Below, in pieces: positions 1-7,565 of a DNA stretch of 15,398 nucleotides. Source of the DNA: Galactobacter sp. (lineage in GTDB: Bacteria > Actinomycetota > Actinomycetes > Actinomycetales > Micrococcaceae); the NCBI GenBank assembly GCA_022712075.1, contig JALAHE010000119.1, forward strand, positions 1 to 15,398. Reading direction: 5' to 3'. The notes beneath the pieces are model-generated. The model made no database searches and had not been told where the DNA came from. It saw only the letters and a list, made by a program, of their open reading frames with translations. A program made the translations under genes and the position numbers. Each line of letters starts with the position of its first letter. Within the stretch, counting starts at the first letter, position 1.

Positions 1-136
1 CACGGGTACTGCACCTGTCTTTGACTGGGTGCTCTCGCGCGGCCCCCCACGGTCACGCATGGGAGAAATGTCTTTTGCGGCAGGGGGCAGACAAGGGCCA
101 AGCACCCTCCCAGCTCAACGACGTACCGTTAACGCC

Positions 137-769
137 ATGCCTGTCAGCGATGCTTTTTCCTCCCCGCTTGCCCTCGTCCGCCACGGCCAGACCGATTGGA
201 ACGCGGCGGGCCGCCTGCAGGGGCAGGTGGACATCCCCTTGAATGACACGGGCCGCGAGCAGGCCCGCGAGGCCGCCGTGCGGTTCGAGGGCGGCGATTG
301 GGACGCCGTCGTCGCCTCCCCGCTCGGCCGCGCGCTCGAGACCGCCACGATCATCGCGGAGCACCTTGGCCTGCCGGCCCCGACCACGGATGAAGGCCTC
401 ATCGAGCGCGGCTACGGCGAGCTCGAGGGCGCCGTGGACGCCGAGCTCCCCGCGGAGACGCGACGTGTGCTCCATCCCGGCCACGACGGCGATCCCGGGC
501 CCATCGAGGAGGTGGGCTATCGGCTGGGACTGCTCCCCGGCGTCGAGCATTCCCACGCCACGGGGGACCGCGGCCTCGCCGCGGTGCGTCGCATCGTGGC
601 CGCCCACCCGGGCCAGCGCGTCATCGTGGTGGCCCACGGCACCATCATCCGGCTCACGCTGGATGCGCTGGATGGCTGGCGGCGCTTCCACTCGAGCCCG
701 CGTAACGCGGAGATCATCGAGCTCGACGCCGCCCAATGGGCCTCCGCGAGCGGCGTGCCCCGCGCCTGA
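137..769 (+). CDS. Histidine phosphatase family protein (phosphoglycerate mutase-like)
   Basis: This 210-aa cytosolic protein of the histidine phosphatase superfamily removes or transfers phosphate through a phospho-histidine intermediate. The substrate cannot be told from sequence. The catalytic RHG motif is at residues 15-17 (LVRHGQTDWN). The supporting Arg is in SPLGRA (about 65), the acid is in LIERGYGELEG (about 90), and the second His is in VVAHGT (167). Length is normal for the small GpmB/CobC-like branch. I chose ATG 137 because it places RHG about 13 residues from the N-terminus, as is usual. No clear Shine-Dalgarno site precedes it, and in-frame ATGs at 59 and 68 would add a poorly conserved-looking leader. 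The gene is monocistronic and converges on marR across a strong hairpin. Confidence 0.88.
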   Translation: MPVSDAFSSPLALVRHGQTDWNAAGRLQGQVDIPLNDTGREQAREAAVRFEGGDWDAVVASPLGRALETATIIAEHLGLPAPTTDEGLIERGYGELEGAVDAELPAETRRVLHPGHDGDPGPIEEVGYRLGLLPGVEHSHATGDRGLAAVRRIVAAHPGQRVIVVAHGTIIRLTLDALDGWRRFHSSPRNAEIIELDAAQWASASGVPRA

Positions 770-785
770 GTCGGATAACCACACG

Positions 786-819
786 GAAGGGGTGGGGAGC
801 CACGGCTCCCCGCCCCTTC
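786..819. terminator. Bidirectional hairpin terminator between convergent genes
   Basis: The arms 786-801 and 804-819 pair over about 16 bp with one G-U pair, around AC at 802-803. It lies 17 bp after the phosphatase stop and 20 bp before the marR stop. No real T-tract follows on either side, which is common for high-GC actinobacterial terminators. A second small hairpin (822-828 with 831-837) adjoins it. Confidence 0.7.
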
Positions 820-838
820 TTCGCGTTCGAGAACGCGC

Positions 839-1315
839 TCAGCCCGCCTTGGGCGGCTCGTTGACCATGTCGATGGTGGTGGCCTCGAAGCGCTGGAGCG
901 AGACGAGGAACTCGGCGCGCTGGCGCGCCGTCCATTTGCTGAGCATGTGCTCCATCGTGAGTACGCCGGCGTCGTCCAGGCGCGTCGCGGCGGCGCGGCC
1001 GTTGTCGGTGACGTTGACGAGCGTGGCGCGCGCGTCCTCGGGGTCCCGGTCGCGGCGAACCAGGTCCTGCGCCTCGAGGCGGGCCAGGATCTTGGAGACG
1101 TTGGAGGCACCGGTGGCCATGGACTCGGCCAGGGCGGAGGGGCGCACCGGGCCGTGGCGCCACGCGAGCGTCAAGACCGTGACGGCGGAGGCGTCGAGGT
1201 CCAGGCCGGCCTCGCGGCCCATGCGCTCGAGGAAACGCGGGTTGGTCCACTCGGCGAGCACCCGCTTGAGCGAGTCGAGCAGATCGATGGATTGCTGGCG
1301 GTCGGTGGGGCTCAT
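839..1315 (-). CDS. MarR family transcriptional regulator
   Basis: This 158-aa winged-helix DNA-binding protein is probably dimeric and is expected to repress nearby genes until a small ligand or oxidant is bound. The helix-turn-helix is at about residues 57-83 (PSALAESMATGASNVSKIL). The wing is at 88-106 and contains the family hallmark D-R-D-P-E-D-A-R followed by VNVTDNGR. The long helices at both ends form the usual dimer domain. The ATG start overlaps the stop of the upstream SDR gene in an ATGA arrangement, so the two are translationally coupled in one operon. A MarR-type palindrome at 2104-2122 upstream of the SDR gene is the likely autoregulatory operator. Ligand unknown. Confidence 0.88.
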   Translation of the reverse strand: MSPTDRQQSIDLLDSLKRVLAEWTNPRFLERMGREAGLDLDASAVTVLTLAWRHGPVRPSALAESMATGASNVSKILARLEAQDLVRRDRDPEDARATLVNVTDNGRAAATRLDDAGVLTMEHMLSKWTARQRAEFLVSLQRFEATTIDMVNEPPKAG

Positions 1316-2058
1316 CGGATCAGCGACCCCCCATCCACTGCGAGCGTCTGACCTGTGATGAAGGAGGCCTGGTCGGAGAGCAGGAACACCACGGCGTTGG
1401 CGATGTCCTCGGGCTGGCCGAGGCGCTTCATGGGCACCTCGGAGGCGTACTCGTCCTGGGCCTCCTGCGGCAGCGAGGCCAGCGCCGCGGTCGCGATGGG
1501 GCCCGGGGCCACGGCGTTGACGCGGATGCCGCGGGCGGCGTACTCCGAGGCCACCGACTGGGTCAGGGAGAGCACGCCGTGCTTGGCCGCGCCGTAGGGG
1601 GAGAGGTTCGGGGTGGGCTGCAGCGAGGCGATCGAGGAGACGTTGACGATGACCCCGCCGCCGTTGGCCACCATGTGCGCAATCTCCTCGCGCAGGCTCT
1701 GGAAGGTGCCGGTGAGTGTGATGTCGATGGTGCGGGACCACTCGGCGTCGCTCAGGTACTGCACGGGCTTGGGCTGGGCGCCCACGCCGGCGTTGTTAAC
1801 GGCAAAGTCGAGCGTGCCGAACTCGGAGACAGCGCGCTGGATGAGGGCCTTGACCTCGGCGGCGTCGCCCACGGCGGTGTGCTGGTAGAGGGCGCGGCCA
1901 CCCGCGGCGGTGATGGCCTCGACCACCTCGGCGCCGGCCGCGTCGTTGACGTCGGAGACCACCACGTTGGCGCCCTCGGCGGCGAGGCGCTCTGCGATGG
2001 CGCGGCCGATGCCGGCACCGGATCCGGTCACCACGGCGGTCTTGTTCTTGAAGATCAT
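1312..2058 (-). CDS. SDR family NAD(P)-dependent oxidoreductase
   Basis: This 248-aa classical short-chain dehydrogenase/reductase has a Rossmann fold and carries out alcohol/ketone or 3-oxoacyl-type oxidoreduction. The cofactor loop TGSGAGIG is at residues 11-18. The acidic residue D36 at the end of the second strand (VVVSDVN) favours NAD(H) over NADP(H). NNAG is at 88-91, the catalytic Ser is at about 142, and the YxxxK motif is Y155/K159 (YGAAK). The PG motif is at 185-186 and the C-terminus ends with the usual VDGGS. Length is typical for the family. It is the first gene of the SDR-marR operon, starting 45 bp from the palindromic operator, and overlaps marR by 4 bp. The ribosome site is weak (GAGACCGAG). 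Substrate is not deducible; regulation by the coupled MarR points to detoxification or catabolism of an aromatic or carbonyl compound, as an inference only. Confidence 0.9.
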   Translation of the reverse strand: MIFKNKTAVVTGSGAGIGRAIAERLAAEGANVVVSDVNDAAGAEVVEAITAAGGRALYQHTAVGDAAEVKALIQRAVSEFGTLDFAVNNAGVGAQPKPVQYLSDAEWSRTIDITLTGTFQSLREEIAHMVANGGGVIVNVSSIASLQPTPNLSPYGAAKHGVLSLTQSVASEYAARGIRVNAVAPGPIATAALASLPQEAQDEYASEVPMKRLGQPEDIANAVVFLLSDQASFITGQTLAVDGGSLIR

Positions 2059-2103
2059 CTCGGTCTCGATCCGTTGAAGCTGCGGGGGATGCCGGTAGTC
2101 TAA

Positions 2104-2122
2104 TACTGTCCTAAGGACAATA
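2104..2122. promoter_or_regulatory. Putative MarR operator upstream of the SDR-marR operon
   Basis: A 19-bp palindrome with 9-bp arms (one mismatch) around A2113 has core TGTCCTAAGGACA. Its size, symmetry and AT-richer surroundings fit MarR-family operators. It lies in the 87-bp gap between the membrane protein stop (2146) and the SDR start (2058), where the operon promoter must lie. I could not assign -35/-10 boxes confidently. Confidence 0.6.
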
Positions 2123-2145
2123 AAAATGACATGACGTCCCGCGAC

Positions 2146-3210
2146 TCACGCCCGGTCTGTGCTATCCGGAGGGGTGAGCACCGGCAAGGCCCGGGTCTGC
2201 GCGTCGCTGAATCGCCCGGGCGCGGGCGGCTCGCTCTCCTCGAGGAAGCTGAGATCAGCCGGCTCCCCGCCGGTGGTGCTGCCGGACAACGTGGTGAGCA
2301 GGAGCAGGAGGCAGGCCACGAGCGGCAGTGACAGGGTGGTCAGCAGCTGCAAGGGCTCCCACCAGTCTCTCACCGAACCGTCGAGGGAGACCTCGGTTCC
2401 GGCGAGCGGCTCGTAGGAGGCGCCGAACACCACAAAGGACGTGCCGATGTGTGGCATGAGCACCAGCGTGAAGAAGGCGGCCGGCACGGCCCAGCGCAGG
2501 AAGCCGCCGCGGGCCGCGATCGCGATGTGGGCGCCAAACGCCACGAGGGCCACGGCCACCGCGAGGGTGATGGGGGTGCCCCAGTCCGCGGCCGACCAGC
2601 GGGCGCCCGCCGCGCCTTCCTCCAGCGGAATGCCCCAGGCCTGGGGCACATCGATGGCCAGCTGGCCGGCAAAGGTCGCGAGCCCTAAGCAGAGGGCGAC
2701 GACGATCGCGCCGCCCGCGCGGGGTGCGGCCCGCCAGGCGCTCACGAGAGGGAGGGCGGCCAGGCCGAGGAAGACGCCCGCGGCGAGGCAACGCAGCCCG
2801 GCCCCGGCGGGCGAGGGCGGGTTGAGGGAGTGGCCAAAGACCGTCACGGCGTCCCACGGCCAGCTCACCAGGACCACGGCGAGGGTCAGCAACCACGCGA
2901 GGCCCAGGGCCCAGATCGCGGCGGGCGAGCGGCGCCCCGGGCGGGCAGCGGTGCGGCCCAGGGGCCGCGGCAGGAGCCAGGCCGCCAGGCCGGCGAGCAG
3001 CGCCGGGATGAACGGCAAGGCGGCGTCGTGCATCTGCTCAAGCCGCGGGTTGTTGGCGGCCTCGAGGGCACCCGCCCACGGCAGCGTGTCGGTGCCCACG
3101 AGCCAGGCCAGCCCGAAGGAGGCGGCGACGGCCACCACAACAAAGAGGAGCGAGCGTAGGGGCGCGAGCGGTCCGCGCGGCGGCGCGGCGTCGTCGAGCT
3201 GGAAAGTCAT
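2146..3210 (-). CDS. Polytopic membrane protein, 8-TM paralogue family, copy 1
   Basis: This 354-aa integral membrane protein is of a family I do not recognise. About eight hydrophobic segments are visible, near residues 20-38, 66-82, 98-118, 139-158, 167-186, 213-234, 239-262 and 290-311. A polar, Pro-rich tail of about 40 residues follows. The segment LAAWLLPRPLGR (about 75-86) matches AVLAWLIPRP and AALAWFLPR at the same place in the proteins at 5416-6345 and 6477-7424. That shared motif, the topology and the size suggest paralogy. ATG 3210 is preceded by an ideal AGGAGG, 5 bases away. It is divergent from the amidohydrolase and separated by 87 bp from the SDR gene, which appears to have its own promoter. 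No catalytic or transport motif is seen. Confidence 0.78.
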   Translation of the reverse strand: MTFQLDDAAPPRGPLAPLRSLLFVVVAVAASFGLAWLVGTDTLPWAGALEAANNPRLEQMHDAALPFIPALLAGLAAWLLPRPLGRTAARPGRRSPAAIWALGLAWLLTLAVVLVSWPWDAVTVFGHSLNPPSPAGAGLRCLAAGVFLGLAALPLVSAWRAAPRAGGAIVVALCLGLATFAGQLAIDVPQAWGIPLEEGAAGARWSAADWGTPITLAVAVALVAFGAHIAIAARGGFLRWAVPAAFFTLVLMPHIGTSFVVFGASYEPLAGTEVSLDGSVRDWWEPLQLLTTLSLPLVACLLLLLTTLSGSTTGGEPADLSFLEESEPPAPGRFSDAQTRALPVLTPPDSTDRA

Positions 3211-3294
3211 GACGGCCTCCTGGGATCCTCCCTCCACGGTACGTCCGTCCCCCGGCCCCGCCGGGCGGCGCGCCGCTTGGGTAGGCTCGAGCCA

Positions 3295-3313
3295 CCGGCT
3301 CCGCGGGAGCCGG
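3295..3313. repeat. Inverted repeat between divergent genes
   Basis: The arms CCGGCTCC and GGAGCCGG are perfect 8-mers separated by GCG. They sit 34 bp before the GTG start of the amidohydrolase and 85 bp from the start of the membrane protein gene. It could be a 5'-UTR hairpin or an operator; nothing decides between them. Confidence 0.4.
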
Positions 3314-3346
3314 ATTCGCACCGCAGTTCCCCCTTTCGGAGGTCAC

Positions 3347-4555
3347 GTGTCCATCCCCGCCGAGCTCGCCGCCGATGTCATCGCGTTCCGGCGCGAGCTG
3401 CACGCCCACCCCGAGCTGGACCTGGAGCTGCCCAAGACGCAGGCCGCGGTGCTCGCGCGGTTGGCCGGGATCGAAGGTCTCGAGGTCAGCACGGGCGAGG
3501 GCATGAGCTCCGTGGTCGCCGTGCTGCGCGGCGAGGCGCCGCTGCCGGCCGGGACCCGCCGCCCCGTGGTGCTCCTGCGCGGCGACATGGACGGGCTGCC
3601 CGTGACCGAGGAGACGGGCCTGCCCTACGCCCCGGACCCCGCCGGCACCATGCACGCGTGCGGCCACGATCTGCACACCGCCGGGCTCTACGGGGCGCTC
3701 GCGTTCCTGGCCCAGCGCCGCGGCGAGCTCGTGGCCGACGTCATCGGCATGTTCCAGCCCGCCGAGGAGACCGACGGCGGGGCGCTGCGCATGATCGAGC
3801 AGGGCCTGCTCGAGGCGGCCGGGCCGCGCGCCGACGCCGCCTTTGCCCTGCACGTGTACTCCGCCAAGTACGAGCACGGGCGCTTCGTCTCGCGCCCCGG
3901 GACCATCCAGGCCGGCTGCGACGACCTGATCGTCACCGTTCGCGGGCGCGGCGGTCACGGCTCCGTGCCGCACCTCTCGCAGGACCCGGTCCCCGTGGCC
4001 GCCGAGATGGTGCTTGGCCTGCAGAGCCTCGTGACGCGCCAGTTCGACGCCTTCGACCCCGTGGTGGCGACCGTTGGGCACCTCACGGCCGGCACGGCGT
4101 CGAACATCATCCCCGACACCGCGACCCTCGCGATCACCCTGCGCACCTTCTCCGCCGAGGCCCGCGCGCGCCTCATCCCGGCCGTGGAGCGGCTGGTGCG
4201 CGGCATCGCCGACGCGCACGGGATGGGCGTGGACGTGCGCCCCGATTGTGAGTTCCCCGTGACCGTCAACGATCCGGCCGAGGTGGACTACGCGCGCGGC
4301 GTCATCGAGGGCCTGTTCGGGGCTGAGGGCTACGAGGAGCTGCCCGCGCCCGAGCCGGGCAGCGAGGACTTCTCCGAGGTGCTGCTGCGCGTGCCAGGCG
4401 CGTACCTCCTGCTCGGTGCGGTGCCGCCGGGGCAGGACCCGCAGACGGCGCCCACCAACCACTCGCCGCTGGCGGTGTTCGACGACGCGGTGTTGCCCCG
4501 CGCCGTGGAGGCGCTCGCCGGGCTCGCGCTCGGCAAGGGGCCGGTGGCCCTCTAG
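3347..4555 (+). CDS. M20D family amidohydrolase (metallopeptidase)
   Basis: This 402-aa cytosolic hydrolase resembles IAA-amino acid, hippurate and N-acyl-amino acid hydrolases and cleaves N-acyl or amide bonds with a metal centre. The family signatures occur in order: RRELHAHPEL (15-24), LRGDMDGLP (77-85), HACGHDLHT (103-111, ligands C105 and H107), QPAEE (137-141), ALHV (H169), RGGHGS (201-206), SNIIPD (252-257), PGSEDFS (337-343) and NHSP (370-373, ligand H371). The dimerisation lid is at roughly 184-296. The GTG start at 3347 is set by GGAGG at 3338-3342; the open frame extends far upstream only as the antisense shadow of the membrane gene. No signal peptide is present. The exact substrate cannot be assigned. 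Stop is TAG, followed by a small hairpin. Confidence 0.92.
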   Translation: MSIPAELAADVIAFRRELHAHPELDLELPKTQAAVLARLAGIEGLEVSTGEGMSSVVAVLRGEAPLPAGTRRPVVLLRGDMDGLPVTEETGLPYAPDPAGTMHACGHDLHTAGLYGALAFLAQRRGELVADVIGMFQPAEETDGGALRMIEQGLLEAAGPRADAAFALHVYSAKYEHGRFVSRPGTIQAGCDDLIVTVRGRGGHGSVPHLSQDPVPVAAEMVLGLQSLVTRQFDAFDPVVATVGHLTAGTASNIIPDTATLAITLRTFSAEARARLIPAVERLVRGIADAHGMGVDVRPDCEFPVTVNDPAEVDYARGVIEGLFGAEGYEELPAPEPGSEDFSEVLLRVPGAYLLLGAVPPGQDPQTAPTNHSPLAVFDDAVLPRAVEALAGLALGKGPVAL

Positions 4556-4567
4556 GGCATGAGGGTC

Positions 4568-4582
4568 TGGCCCGCTGGGCCA
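4568..4582. terminator. Possible terminator hairpin
   Basis: TGGCCC and GGGCCA pair perfectly across GCT, 12 bp after the amidohydrolase stop and between two convergent genes. The stem is short and no T-tract follows, so termination is only suggested by position. Confidence 0.35.
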
Positions 4583-4628
4583 ACGAGGGCAAGGCCCGAC
4601 GGCGGGGCGTCGCCTCGAGCTTGACCGC

Positions 4629-5393
4629 TTAGTTCCGGCGGCGGGACAGCACCCCGGCCCACCACCGCTCGAGGTGCGGCCAGAGCAGGTCGACCCCGTC
4701 CCAGGCGGCGTCCCGGTTGAGCTGCGGTGAAACGAAGTCGGCTGCCGCGTGGTGGGGATCGCCGCCGTCCAGGTGCGCTCGCATCAGCTCCGTCCCGCGC
4801 TCAGGCTCGGGGTCGCCACCCAAGAGTCCGCGGAGGCCGCGCCTGCGCGGCGGGTTCGCGGCGGGGAGCAGGATCCCCTCGAGCAGCTCCTTGAGCGCGA
4901 AGCCGGTCTCGACCTGGGCCGCCGCCAGTTCCTCGAGGGCCGTCTTGATGTCGAGGCTTTCGTCCTCCGGCGCGCCGATCACGCGCTGGGTGGCGTTCGC
5001 GGCGGCGGCCTCCGCTGCGTGCAGGCGGCGGAGCGCACGCGGGCCCTCCACCGCCGGGGTGCCGGCGGCCTCCGCGACGCTGAGCAAGAGGCGTTCCGCC
5101 GCAGCACCGGCGCCGTCCACGCTGGAGGCGTCGCGCAGCCAAGCATCCGCGCGCTCGGGGGCCGGGGCGATGAGGGGGAGCGCCCTCCGGGCGCTGGTCG
5201 CAGCGAGGTCGGCGTCGATCCCGATGTCGCGGCCCGAGCGCCTGGCCAGCTCGAGCTCGCGCTCCCCGTCCTCGAGCTCCGCGGCGATACGGGCGGAGAA
5301 CGCCAGCAAGGGCCAACGCTCAACGTGCGAGCGTAGATCCTCGAGGGTCTCCTCGAACCAGCGGTAGTCGACCTCGTCCGTCCCTGGAGTCAT
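4629..5393 (-). CDS. Hypothetical soluble, largely helical protein
   Basis: I do not recognise this 254-aa protein. It lacks a signal peptide or transmembrane segment, is acidic and Ala/Glu/Leu-rich, and looks mostly alpha-helical, with long amphipathic stretches near 33-55, 93-137 and 147-175. A basic Pro/Arg/Gly linker (180-192) separates it from a C-terminal part ending in a Trp-rich helix (WPHLERWW, about 238-245). Coding character is good: strong third-position GC and charged-residue periodicity throughout. It starts 22 bp after the stop of the 8-TM gene at 5416-6345 on the same strand, so the two probably form an operon and may work together. No Shine-Dalgarno site precedes the ATG; the spacer is a run of GCCGY pentamers, so translation may depend on coupling. 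Confidence 0.7.
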   Translation of the reverse strand: MTPGTDEVDYRWFEETLEDLRSHVERWPLLAFSARIAAELEDGERELELARRSGRDIGIDADLAATSARRALPLIAPAPERADAWLRDASSVDGAGAAAERLLLSVAEAAGTPAVEGPRALRRLHAAEAAAANATQRVIGAPEDESLDIKTALEELAAAQVETGFALKELLEGILLPAANPPRRRGLRGLLGGDPEPERGTELMRAHLDGGDPHHAAADFVSPQLNRDAAWDGVDLLWPHLERWWAGVLSRRRN

Positions 5394-5415
5394 GCCGTGC
5401 CGTGCCGCGCCGCGC

Positions 5416-6345
5416 CTACGCCGCGGCGTCGGCCATCGCTGCCGAGCGGGTGCTCACGCCGGAGGCCCTGGCCGCGGAGAGGGCCCAGGCCAGCGCGCCC
5501 ACGAGCAGGGCGGGCGAGAAGGCAGCGACGGAGGCAACCACGAGGCCCCAGAGCGAGGGGGCCGCGCTCGGCCAGGACAGGAACGGCGAGAGTCCCGCCG
5601 GCGCGGCAAAGAGCGGCAGAAGGCCCAGGAGGGACAGGAACCAGCGGGCCGCGGGTCCGCGTCCGTCCACGAGGCGCCCCACGCCCGAGTACACGAGCGC
5701 CCACGCCGCGAGCTGCACCACGGTGCTCACCACCCAGGCGAAGGCCTGGGATCCGCCGGACGGGTCGTCGGGGTTTCCGGTGAAGGCGGAGCCCCGCAGC
5801 GCGGCGATGCCCGTCGCGACGATGCCCGGCAGCGCAAGCGCGACGGCTGTGACGACGCCGGCGCGGGCGGCCGGCATGGCCTGACGCGCGATCCCCCACA
5901 GCAGGGTCAGGGACACGAGCACCTGCAGGGCCGCCGCCGGGAGAGCCGTCAGGAGCGCGAGCCACACGGTCGTGGCGCCGGCGACCATGGAGCCGGTGTC
6001 GCTCCAGCCGTTGACGTTCGCGTCGTTCAGCATGAGCGCGAGATGCAGCCCCGCCCCGACCAGGAAGAGCACCAGGCACAAGAACCACGGCTTGGCGCTA
6101 CCGCCGGCCCGCAGTGACAGCGGGCGGGGGATCAGCCACGCGAGCACGGCCGCGCCGAGCGTGGGCAACCAGGCGATCGTGGGGATGAGCATCATGCCAA
6201 GGGTGGGTTCGCCGCCCTGGCTGAGGCCGCTCAGGAGGGGGTCGAGAAGCCGGGCTGACGCCCAGCTCAGCGTGAGGGACGCTGCCACGAAGATCCCGAC
6301 GCGCAGCCACACGGCCCCGCCGCTCAGGGTGGTTGAACCGCTCAT
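5416..6345 (-). CDS. Polytopic membrane protein, 8-TM paralogue family, copy 2
   Basis: This 309-aa integral membrane protein is the best-preserved relative of the broken gene at 6477-7424. About eight membrane segments fall near 12-33, 52-72, 86-106, 121-150, 161-182, 201-221, 235-252 and 264-288, with a short Ala/Ser-rich tail. It shares WLRVGIFVAASLTL (13-26) with VRLGIFTVGFVALTL of copy 3, AVLAWLIPRP (66-75) with all copies, and the AAWALVYSGVGRLVDG region (213-228) with copy 3. ATG 6345 is preceded by AGGAGG 5 bases upstream. It is followed 22 bp later by the 254-aa hypothetical gene. Function is unknown; a membrane-bound sensor, transporter or envelope role are all possible, and no motif chooses among them. 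Confidence 0.8.
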   Translation of the reverse strand: MSGSTTLSGGAVWLRVGIFVAASLTLSWASARLLDPLLSGLSQGGEPTLGMMLIPTIAWLPTLGAAVLAWLIPRPLSLRAGGSAKPWFLCLVLFLVGAGLHLALMLNDANVNGWSDTGSMVAGATTVWLALLTALPAAALQVLVSLTLLWGIARQAMPAARAGVVTAVALALPGIVATGIAALRGSAFTGNPDDPSGGSQAFAWVVSTVVQLAAWALVYSGVGRLVDGRGPAARWFLSLLGLLPLFAAPAGLSPFLSWPSAAPSLWGLVVASVAAFSPALLVGALAWALSAARASGVSTRSAAMADAAA

Positions 6346-6476
6346 GACGACCTCCTGCTATCGACGGATGCCTCTCCCAGCAGGCTACGCGCGGGTGGGC
6401 TCCGCGGCCAGGGCGGTGCCCCAACCCTTGCCAAGCCGGAACCGGACTCCCTCGAGGCACGACGGCGCGCGGGGCC

Positions 6477-7424
6477 TCACGGGGTGGCCCGCCTACTCGG
6501 CGGGGCCGGGCGAGGGCTCGGGCGCCGAGCGCTGCGCGCCGCCCGAGGGGCGCCGCCCGAGGGGCGCCGCGCGGCGTCGCGCCCCATCGAGAGGGCGAGC
6601 CAGCCGAACGCGAGATAGAGGGCCAACTCGCTCCAGCCGAAGCCGGCGAAGCCGACGGCCCCGATCTCTCCGCGGGAGAGCAGCTGCAGGGCCGTGTCGA
6701 GGGAACGCGCGGCAGTGGAGACGCAGGCCAGGGCCAGGCCGGCCAGGAGGATGGCCAGCCACCAAGGGCGTCCGTCGACGAGGCGCGCGAGGCCGGCGTA
6801 CAGCACGCCTCAGACGGCGGCCCTGACGAGCAGCCCCAGGAGGGCGAGCCCCACGCCGCCGGGAGCCGAGGCGGCCACGAACGCGGCGGCGATCAGGGTC
6901 GCGAGCAGCAAGGGCACCTGCACGGTGAGGGCCGAGGCCAGCCCCGACCAGGCCGGCGTCAGCAGGCGCCGCCACAACGGAACCAGCACGCCGAACACGG
7001 CCGCGCACGTCAGGACCGGGGAGAGCAGGGCCGAGCCCACCCGGCCGATGGGGGCCGAGAACGTGCCGGCCAGCCCGGAGGAATTGCTCCACGAGGAGAC
7101 GCCGGAGAACGCGAACGACAGCAGGATCATCAGGCCCACGGCCACGCCGGCGAGGATGAAGACGCGGGACAGGGGCCGCACGGGTCCCGTGGCCGCGCTG
7201 ACCGCGGTCCGAGGCAGAAACCACGCGAGGGCGGCGGCGCCGACCAGCGGGATGCCCGCGACGAGCGCCAGGAGCGAGGACCCCCACGCGCCGCCCGTCA
7301 GGAGCGTTGAGCCGGGCAGGCCCCGAAACACCAGCCCGATCAGCAGCGTCAGCGCCACGAAGCCGACCGTAAAGATGCCCAAGCGGACCCCGAGGTCCCC
7401 CGCGTTCCCGTTCCGTGCAGTCAT
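6477..7424 (-). pseudogene. Broken 8-TM paralogue, copy 3 (nonsense mutation plus 14-bp duplication)
   Basis: This frame would encode about 315 aa closely like the neighbour at 5416-6345, but TGA at 6812-6810 ends it after 204 residues. Beyond the stop the same frame continues with GVLYAGLARLVDG, which aligns with copy 2 so that TGA falls exactly on its Trp215. A TGG-to-TGA change is therefore likely. Near the C-terminus the 14-bp unit GCCCGAGGGGCGCC is present twice (6541-6568). Removing one copy restores a shorter tail ending at 6493 with APEPSPGPAE instead of a basic low-complexity tail. Start ATG 7424 has GGGGGAG upstream. Membrane segments before the stop are clear. A truncated 204-aa protein could still be made; sequencing error is the alternative for either lesion. 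Confidence 0.75.
6537..6568. repeat. 14-bp tandem duplication
   Basis: Two head-to-tail copies of a GC-rich 14-mer (6541-6554 and 6555-6568) are preceded by CGCC, giving a 32-bp repetitive tract. Because 14 is not a multiple of three, the duplication shifts the frame of the copy-3 membrane gene near its C-terminus. Confidence 0.85.
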
Positions 7425-7565
7425 CGCTCCCCCTCGTGCTCTGCCGTGCGGTGACCCTCAGGCTAAGGCAGGGCGGGGCAACGCAGAAGGGCGGCCGGCG
7501 AGCCCCATGTGGGCGGCCAGGGTGAGCGCGGACAGACCGGCAAAGACCCTCCAAGTAGGACGGCC

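Noticed and set aside
243..1358. Large plus-strand open frame over phosphatase and marR
   Set aside because: It is a GC-driven shadow of the real genes, Arg/Ser/Pro-rich and without motifs.
2441..3346. Long open frame continuing upstream of the amidohydrolase
   Set aside because: It is antisense to the 8-TM gene, lacks any family motif, and the GTG at 3347 has a proper GGAGG.
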